Part shown: positions 7,828 to 12,442 of the stretch, piece by piece
How positions within the stretch are numbered: the stretch's first letter is position 1
How the letters are laid out: every line of letters begins with the position of its first letter
Assembly: GCA_007117945.1 (NCBI GenBank)
Contig: SKTN01000208.1
Location: 1-12,442, forward strand
Direction of reading: 5' to 3'
DNA from: Nitriliruptoraceae bacterium
GTDB taxonomy: Bacteria; Actinomycetota; Nitriliruptoria; Nitriliruptorales; Nitriliruptoraceae
DNA: 12,442 nt
Translations under genes and position numbers: made by a program
The notes under the pieces: generated by a model
What the model saw: only the letters and a program-made list of their open reading frames with translations
Told to the model about the DNA's origin: nothing
Database searches by the model: none

Positions 7828-9135
7828 ATGCACACCCCGTCGCTACGCCGCCGTGTTGTCCTCTCCGGGGTGGCGGTGACCGCCCTGGCGCTGCTGGTCG
7901 CCAGCACGGCCGTGTATCTGGTTCTGCAGCGTGCCCTGGACGGTCAGCTCGACGACATCCTCGACGATCGTGCCGAACTCGTCGCCCGTGTGGCCGCCGA
8001 CCAGCCCGACCTCACCGAGCTTGCCCGCGAACTGTCTGCCCGCGGGCTACGCGTCACGCTCACCGGCCCCGACGGCGACATCCACGCTACTGCCCCCGAG
8101 GTCCCGCGGGTCGGGACCAACCTGCCCCGCCCCACCGGCGACGAGCCGACGAGCTTGCACACCCGAACGATCGGCCTACCCGGCGGGGTGACCGCGGAGG
8201 TCGGCGTGTCCCGCGACGGGGTTGACCTCGCACTACGTCGGCTGCTGGCCGTGGAGCTGGCCACCGCCGGGCTCGCCCTGGCCCTGGTCGCCGGCCTGCT
8301 GGCACGCACCACCCACACCGCACTGCACCCGCTCGACACCCTGGTGGACACCGCCAACTCGATCGCCGACGGCGACCACACCCGCCGGCTCGATCCCGAC
8401 CGGACCGACACTGAACTCGGGTCCGCCGCCGCCGCGTTCGACCGGATGCTCGACCAACTCGAACACGCCATCACCACCGCCACAGACGCCCAACACACCA
8501 CCCGACGATTCCTCGACGCCGCCGCCCACCAGCTCCGCACCCCCATCACCGGCGCGGCCACCGCCATCCAGACCCACCGGCACCTGCACCCCGACCCACC
8601 CGACCCGCCGCTGCTCGACATCGCCGACCGCGAAACCGTCCGGGCCGGCCACCTCGTCAACCAGCTGCTCCGCGTCGCCCGCCTCGACCACGGCATCGAC
8701 CTGCACCCCACCGCCATCGACCTGCACCAGCTGATCCGTGACGAAGCCGACCGCGCCACCCGACGTGCACCCCACCTGCACCTGACACTGCCCGACCCCA
8801 CACCCCTGCCCGCACACGCAGATGCGGACGCGACCGCCGAGATCCTCGCCAACCTGCTCGACAACGCCACCCGCTACGCCACCCGCCGCATCGACATCAC
8901 CACCACCACGACCACCCACCACACGGCCGTGCACATCGCCGACGACGGCCCCGGCATCCCACCCGACCAACACGAAACCATCTTCGAACGGTTCACCACC
9001 CTCGACGACCGCTCCGACACCGGCCTCGGCCTCGCGATCGCCCGCGAACTCGCCCGCGCCCAACACGGGGAGCTCACCTACAACGGCACCTTCAACCTGA
9101 CCCTGCCGACCGGACCCGAGCAGCCCACACCCTGA
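7828..9135 (+). CDS. Membrane-bound sensor histidine kinase
   Basis: The sensor partner of the upstream regulator, 435 aa, with the ATG three bases after the regulator stop, so one operon. Order of parts: membrane helix 1 (about residues 11-33), an extracytoplasmic loop of about 100 residues, membrane helix 2 (about 138-160), a HAMP linker (about 160-212), a HisKA dimerisation domain with the phospho-accepting H234 in HQLRTP, then a HATPase domain with the N-box ILANLLDNATRYA (N342, N346), the G1 box DDGPGI (372-377) and the G2 box TGLGLA (398-403). All catalytic boxes are intact, so the kinase should be active. The H-box has Gln after the His where Glu is more common; I know this variant from some related kinases. 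The loop has no recognisable ligand-binding fold, so the stimulus is unknown. The second half is very rich in Thr, Pro and His, with nearly all third positions C or G. Confidence 0.94.
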   Translation: MHTPSLRRRVVLSGVAVTALALLVASTAVYLVLQRALDGQLDDILDDRAELVARVAADQPDLTELARELSARGLRVTLTGPDGDIHATAPEVPRVGTNLPRPTGDEPTSLHTRTIGLPGGVTAEVGVSRDGVDLALRRLLAVELATAGLALALVAGLLARTTHTALHPLDTLVDTANSIADGDHTRRLDPDRTDTELGSAAAAFDRMLDQLEHAITTATDAQHTTRRFLDAAAHQLRTPITGAATAIQTHRHLHPDPPDPPLLDIADRETVRAGHLVNQLLRVARLDHGIDLHPTAIDLHQLIRDEADRATRRAPHLHLTLPDPTPLPAHADADATAEILANLLDNATRYATRRIDITTTTTTHHTAVHIADDGPGIPPDQHETIFERFTTLDDRSDTGLGLAIARELARAQHGELTYNGTFNLTLPTGPEQPTP

Positions 9136-9163
9136 ACCGACAGCTGAAGCATCCGTGGTCGAC

Positions 9164-9174
9164 GCCCCTGGGGC
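9164..9174. repeat. Small G/C palindrome between convergent genes
   Basis: GCCCCTGGGGC lies in the 42-bp gap between the ends of the kinase gene and the convergent excisionase-like gene. It can form only a 4-bp stem with a 3-nt loop and has no U-tract, so it is at best a weak shared terminator. Confidence 0.2.
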
Positions 9175-9177
9175 AGG

Positions 9178-9402
9178 TCACGCCGGCTCGGCCCGCGCTT
9201 CGGTAGACCAACCCAGCAACTCCAGCAGCCTGGCGGTGGGCACGAGCAGCCGCCGGCCGATGCGGATGGTGGGGATCTCGCCCTTCGCGGCGGCCCGGTA
9301 GCCGGCGGAGCGGCTGATGCCGAGCAGCCGGGCGGCCTCGGGGATGGTCAGGGTCGGGGGCAGTGCGGCGAGCGAGACGGGACGGTCGATGGTGGGGTGC
9401 AT
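9178..9402 (-). CDS. Excisionase/AlpA-like helix-turn-helix DNA-binding protein
   Basis: A small DNA-binding protein of 74 aa. Residues about 18-64 form the winged helix typical of the excisionase (Xis/MerR-like, HTH_17) family: LTIPEAARLLGISRSAGY as the helix-turn-helix, then RAAAKGEIPTIRIGRRLLV as the wing, then a closing helix TARLLELLG. The ATG at 9402 is supported by AAGGAG at 9409-9414, six bases upstream. Members of this family sit in plasmids, integrative conjugative elements and phages, where they assist excision by an integrase or regulate element genes. Here it is divergent from a conjugative relaxase gene across 440 bp of non-coding DNA and convergent with the kinase gene. No integrase is visible in the window, so whether it is a recombination directionality factor or a transcription regulator is open. 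The start and family are well supported. Confidence 0.88.
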   Translation of the reverse strand: MHPTIDRPVSLAALPPTLTIPEAARLLGISRSAGYRAAAKGEIPTIRIGRRLLVPTARLLELLGWSTEARAEPA

Positions 9403-9501
9403 GGTGTGCTCCTTGCGGTCGGCTGCAGATGAAGTCCCCCGCCGGGCTCGGCTGTGTGACCGCTGGGCGGTTGCGCACGGCGCGTCCGGTCGCCGTCCGA
9501 G

Positions 9502-9540
9502 CCGTCAGGTCATCGGGGGTGACGGTGCGTTCCGTCGTCA
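9502..9540. repeat. Cluster of CCGTCA/TGACGG inverted half-sites
   Basis: CCGTCA at 9502-9507 faces TGACGG at 9520-9525 across 12 bases, and a third half-site CGTCA follows at 9536-9540. The set lies 100-140 bp upstream of the excisionase-like gene and could be an operator for it or another element regulator. The half-sites are short, so chance is not excluded. Confidence 0.3.
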
Positions 9541-9767
9541 GGGAGTTGTCGGCGCGGCCTGCCGAAAGTGACAGGCATGCGCTGGCCGCACCGCCGCCAG
9601 GCCGTATCGCGCAGTCGACAGAACGATCCTCATCAGCTTGATCGTGGAACGGTCCGACACCGCTGATCACCCTCCGAGACCCCTTCGAACCCGAGAGACA
9701 GAGATGCCGGATCCTTGGCGCTAAACTGCCCTGCGAGGCCGTTTCCGACGCTCGACACGAGCCAGCA

Positions 9768-9822
9768 GTAGCCGCATCATCCGCCCATGAAGCGGCTACA
9801 CAGACTGGCACTGGGCCAGTGC
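9768..9822. repeat. Two adjacent inverted repeats, candidate origin of transfer (oriT)
   Basis: GTAGCCGC (9768-9775) and GCGGCTAC (9792-9799) are perfect 8-bp arms with a 16-bp spacer. Eight bases later comes the perfect palindrome GCACTGGGCCAGTGC (9808-9822), which as single-stranded DNA can form a 6-bp stem with a 3-nt loop. The pair ends 20 bp before the relaxase start codon. MobF relaxases such as TrwC recognise a small hairpin close to their nick site, so a repeat pair next to the relaxase gene is a reasonable oriT candidate. The palindrome could instead be an operator for the relaxase gene. The repeats are certain; their role is inference. Confidence 0.45.
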
Positions 9823-9842
9823 GGCGGGCGTCCGGCCGGGCG

Positions 9843-12442
9843 ATGTTGAACATCGGGAGGATGGCGCCGGGCCGGGCGGACTACTACCTCACCGCCGTCG
9901 CGAAGCACGACGGGGTGGAGGGCTACTACCTCGCGCGCGGTGAGGAGCCCGGCCGGTGGCTCGGGACCGGCGCCGAGATCCTCGGCCTGTCCGGTGAGGT
10001 GACCGGCGAGCAGTTGCGGTCGGTGCTCGATGCCCGGCATCCCGGTACCGGTGATCAGCTCTCGGGGCACCCGGCGCGGAAGGTGCCGGGGTTCGATCAC
10101 GCTTTCCGGGCGCCGAAGTCGGTGTCGCTGCTGTGGGCGCTTGGTGACCGGGCGACGGCCGTCGAGGTGGTCGCGGCGCATGACGCTGCGGTGGATGCAG
10201 CGATCAGCTACCTGCAACGGGCTGCGGGGTTCACCCGCCGCGGGGCAGGCGGGGTCGAGACGGTGCCGGTGGACGGGTTCGTCGCGGCGGTGTTCCGACA
10301 TCGCACCTCGCGGGCGGACGATCCGCTGCTGCACACCCACGTGCTGGTCGCCAACCTCGCCCGCACGTCGGATGACGGCATGTGGCGGACGTTGGATTCG
10401 AGGAAGTTGTTCGCCCATGCCAAGACCGCCGGGGTGCTCTATCAGGCACAGCTCCGGTTCGAGCTCACCCGCCGGCTCGGGGTGGCGTGGCAGCCGGTCG
10501 TCAACGGCCATGCCGACATCGACGGCGTCGACCGGGAGCTGATCGAGACGTTCTCCCGCCGTCGCGCCCAGGTCGTCGAGCTCATGACCTCGCGGGGAGA
10601 GGGCTCGGCAGCCGCGGCACAGACCGCCACACTCGCCACTCGCCCGGCCAAGACCGGCCACCCCTCCGAGGCCGAACTCCGTGACGTCTGGACCCGCCGC
10701 GCGAAGGAGGTAGGGGTTCGGCCCGGCTGGCACCAACATCTGGTCGGCAGCTCCACGTGGGAACGGCCCGACCTCGGGGAGCTGTGGGACCAGCTCGTCG
10801 TCCAGGAAGAGCTCACCGAGGCCTCGTCGTCGTTCACCCGGCGCGATGTGCTGCAACAGCTCGCCGGACGGCTCCCGAACGGCGCCCCGGTCTCCTACAT
10901 CGAGCAGGCCGGCGATGCGATCCTCACCCACGACACCGACCTGGTTGTCGCCCTGGGCCCCACCCACGGGCATCTGACCGCGGTCGACGTCATCCGACGC
11001 GACGACGGACGCATCGTGCCCGTCGACAACGACGAGCAGCGTTACACGACCAAGGGGCTGCTACTGACCGAGCAGCGGGCTATCAGCCGCGCCCTCGCCC
11101 GTCACGACGAAAGCCTCGCCGTCGCCGACGGGTCCGGTCTGGACCGGGCGGTCCGACGTCGCAGCCTGTCCGCCGAGCAGGAGACGATGGTGCGACGGCT
11201 CACCGGCTCCGGTGCCGGGGTCGAGGTGGTGGTTGGCAAGGCCGGAACCGGCAAGACCTACGCGCTCGACGCCGCCCGCGAATCCTGGGAAGCCTCCGGG
11301 ATCCGGGTCAGCGGCGTCGCCTTGGCCGCCCGCGCCGCGCTCGAACTCGAAGCCTCAGCCGGGATTCGCTCCACCACGCTGGCGCGGCTGCTCGCCCACC
11401 TCGACGACCACCGGACAGGCTCACCGCTCAAGCCCGGGGCGGTCCTCGTGGTCGACGAGGCGGGGATGGTCGGTACCCGCCTGCTCGCCCGGCTCCTCGA
11501 CCATGCCGAAACCCAGCAGGTCAAGGTCGTGCTCGTCGGCGACCCCAGACAGCTGCCCGAGATCGACGCCGGCGGCCTCTTCCGCGCCCTGGCTACCCGA
11601 CTCCCGGCGATCGAACTCGCCAACAACCGACGGCAACAGCTGCAATGGGAACAGGCTGCGCTCGATGAGCTGCGTCACGGCAACCCTGACGTCGCCCTCA
11701 CCACCTACCAGACCCACGGCCGCATCCACACCGCCGCCACCTCGGAACAGATCCGGGCCCAGCTGGTCGACGACTGGTGGAACACCGCACGAGACGACCT
11801 GCCCGACTCGATCATGATCGCATTACGCCGCGACGACGTCACTGACCTCAACCACCAAGCCCGCACCAAGATGCTTGCCGCCGGACGGCTCACCGGACCG
11901 GCCCTCGACATCGACGGGCTGGAGCTACGCGCTGGCGACCGGATCGTGTGCCTGCGCAACAACCGGAGGCTCGGCGTGGTCAACGGCACCCGTGCGACCA
12001 TCACCCGGATCGACGTCATCCGGCGGACCGTGCAAGCGGTCGACGACCGTGGCGCGCAGCTGGCGCTGCCGGGCGACTACCTCGACGCCGGACACGTAAC
12101 CCACGGCTACGCCACCACCGGCCACAAAGCCCAAGGGCTGACCTGCGAGCACACCTACACCCTCGGCACCGAGACCCTCTACCGCGAGTGGGGCTACGTC
12201 GCGATGTCCCGCGGACGGCTCTCGAACCAGCTCTACCACGGACCTTCCGCCACCGCCGACGACGGGCTGCACCACCACGTCCACCTCGACGATCAGACCC
12301 CCGAGCTGACCAGCCGGCTCCGACGCAGCCGCGCGGAGGAGCCCATCACCCCCGAGGTCGCGCAGCTCGCCTCGACCTGGCGCTTCAACCTGCGGTACCT
12401 CGACTCGACCGCCGTCCAACAGCAGCCCCACGTTCACGCCGA
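9843..12442 (+). CDS. MobF-family conjugative relaxase-helicase (TrwC/TraA type), 3' end outside window
   Basis: The product nicks plasmid or element DNA at oriT, stays bound to the 5' end, and unwinds the strand for conjugative transfer. The reading frame is open for 866 codons and leaves the right edge without a stop. I translated it by hand and found no frameshift. N-terminal relaxase domain: tyrosine pairs Y14-Y15 and Y28-Y29 in the positions of the TrwC catalytic tyrosines, APKSVSLLW at 90-98, and the metal-binding histidine triad H153, H164 and H166 (HR then HTH). Helicase half (RecD/UvrD-like): Walker A GKAGTGKT at 465-472, Walker B VVDEAG at 536-541, VGDPRQLP at 565-572, GHKAQGLT at 760-767 and YVAMSRGR at 785-792. 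The ATG at 9843 gives the usual MLNI-type beginning. GGGAGG abuts a second ATG at 9861 with no spacing, so that start is less likely. Ribosome binding upstream of 9843 is weak. The known family is 900 aa or more, so only the C-terminal part is missing. Confidence 0.95.
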   Translation, partial: MLNIGRMAPGRADYYLTAVAKHDGVEGYYLARGEEPGRWLGTGAEILGLSGEVTGEQLRSVLDARHPGTGDQLSGHPARKVPGFDHAFRAPKSVSLLWALGDRATAVEVVAAHDAAVDAAISYLQRAAGFTRRGAGGVETVPVDGFVAAVFRHRTSRADDPLLHTHVLVANLARTSDDGMWRTLDSRKLFAHAKTAGVLYQAQLRFELTRRLGVAWQPVVNGHADIDGVDRELIETFSRRRAQVVELMTSRGEGSAAAAQTATLATRPAKTGHPSEAELRDVWTRRAKEVGVRPGWHQHLVGSSTWERPDLGELWDQLVVQEELTEASSSFTRRDVLQQLAGRLPNGAPVSYIEQAGDAILTHDTDLVVALGPTHGHLTAVDVIRRDDGRIVPVDNDEQRYTTKGLLLTEQRAISRALARHDESLAVADGSGLDRAVRRRSLSAEQETMVRRLTGSGAGVEVVVGKAGTGKTYALDAARESWEASGIRVSGVALAARAALELEASAGIRSTTLARLLAHLDDHRTGSPLKPGAVLVVDEAGMVGTRLLARLLDHAETQQVKVVLVGDPRQLPEIDAGGLFRALATRLPAIELANNRRQQLQWEQAALDELRHGNPDVALTTYQTHGRIHTAATSEQIRAQLVDDWWNTARDDLPDSIMIALRRDDVTDLNHQARTKMLAAGRLTGPALDIDGLELRAGDRIVCLRNNRRLGVVNGTRATITRIDVIRRTVQAVDDRGAQLALPGDYLDAGHVTHGYATTGHKAQGLTCEHTYTLGTETLYREWGYVAMSRGRLSNQLYHGPSATADDGLHHHVHLDDQTPELTSRLRRSRAEEPITPEVAQLASTWRFNLRYLDSTAVQQQPHVHA

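Larger units (their letters stand above)
9403..9842. other. 440-bp non-coding region between the excisionase-like gene and the relaxase gene
   Basis: No convincing gene lies here; frames crossing it on either strand have implausible composition. It should hold the promoters of both divergent genes. Inverted repeats are frequent: ACCGC/GCGGT at 9459-9471, the TGAC/GTCA-type set at 9502-9540, ACGATC/GATCGT at 9623-9645, and the two strongest at 9768-9822. TAAACT at 9722-9727 fits a -10 hexamer for the relaxase gene but has no matching -35. A regulatory and transfer-origin region is the likely role. Confidence 0.5.

Noticed and set aside
9661..9700. tRNA-like T-loop (TTCGAAC at 9684) as a possible tRNA or attachment site
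   Set aside because: The flanking bases do not pair as a T-arm, and no acceptor, D or anticodon arms are present.
9092..9853. A 253-codon minus-strand frame covering the gap before the relaxase gene
   Set aside because: It overlaps the well-supported excisionase-like gene in another frame, has mixed low-quality composition, and its start is merely the antisense of the relaxase N-terminus.
9861..9863. Second ATG as the relaxase start, because GGGAGG precedes it
   Set aside because: GGGAGG directly abuts the ATG with no spacing, and the family typically begins with an MLNI/MLTI-like sequence, given by the ATG at 9843.
10757..11817. Alternate-frame plus-strand frames within the relaxase gene
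   Set aside because: Arg/Pro/Ser-rich shadows; the relaxase frame carries the helicase motifs continuously across this stretch.
1..12442. CRISPR array, rRNA, insertion sequence or riboswitch
   Set aside because: No regularly spaced repeats of that size, no transposase-like protein, no ribosomal RNA motifs and no known leader structures were seen.

Overview
The window is high-GC DNA from an actinobacterium. Acidimicrobiia or another less-studied lineage is my guess from protein style, and the sequence does not prove it. GC is about 72% by hand count over 2221-2340. Third codon positions are strongly G/C-biased, GTG starts occur, and the RHS, MobF and excisionase-like proteins are of actinobacterial type.

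Left two thirds (75-6939, minus strand): a two-gene unit. A secreted giant of 2067 aa (736-6939) has a signal peptide, a DNRLRE-like domain, fibronectin-type modules, an RHS/YD-repeat shell, an RHS core motif and a variable 119-residue tip with two hydrophobic helices. A 229-aa polytopic membrane protein (75-764) overlaps its 3' end by 29 bp and carries its own Shine-Dalgarno site. The order (RHS, hydrophobic tip, overlapping membrane protein) is that of a polymorphic toxin and its immunity protein. The tip and partner DNA is clearly lower in GC (59% over 781-1080), as expected for a swapped cassette. No toxin family was recognised, so the pair could be new.

Middle (6940-9135): a 207-bp divergent promoter region carries a run of 11-bp-phased direct repeats, a layout typical of OmpR/PhoB-type operators. 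It is followed on the plus strand by a response regulator (7147-7824) and a sensor kinase (7828-9135) separated by 3 bp. The repeats lie between the kinase operon and the RHS gene, so the system may control itself and perhaps the RHS pair.

Right (9178-12442): a small excisionase/AlpA-like winged-helix protein on the minus strand (9178-9402), a 440-bp non-coding stretch rich in inverted repeats, and the first 866 codons of a MobF (TrwC/TraA-type) relaxase-helicase that runs off the right edge. Two adjacent inverted repeats just before the relaxase gene are a candidate origin of transfer. The right side is therefore the edge of a conjugative plasmid or integrative element. The RHS pair and two-component system may be its cargo or the neighbouring chromosome, which the window cannot decide.
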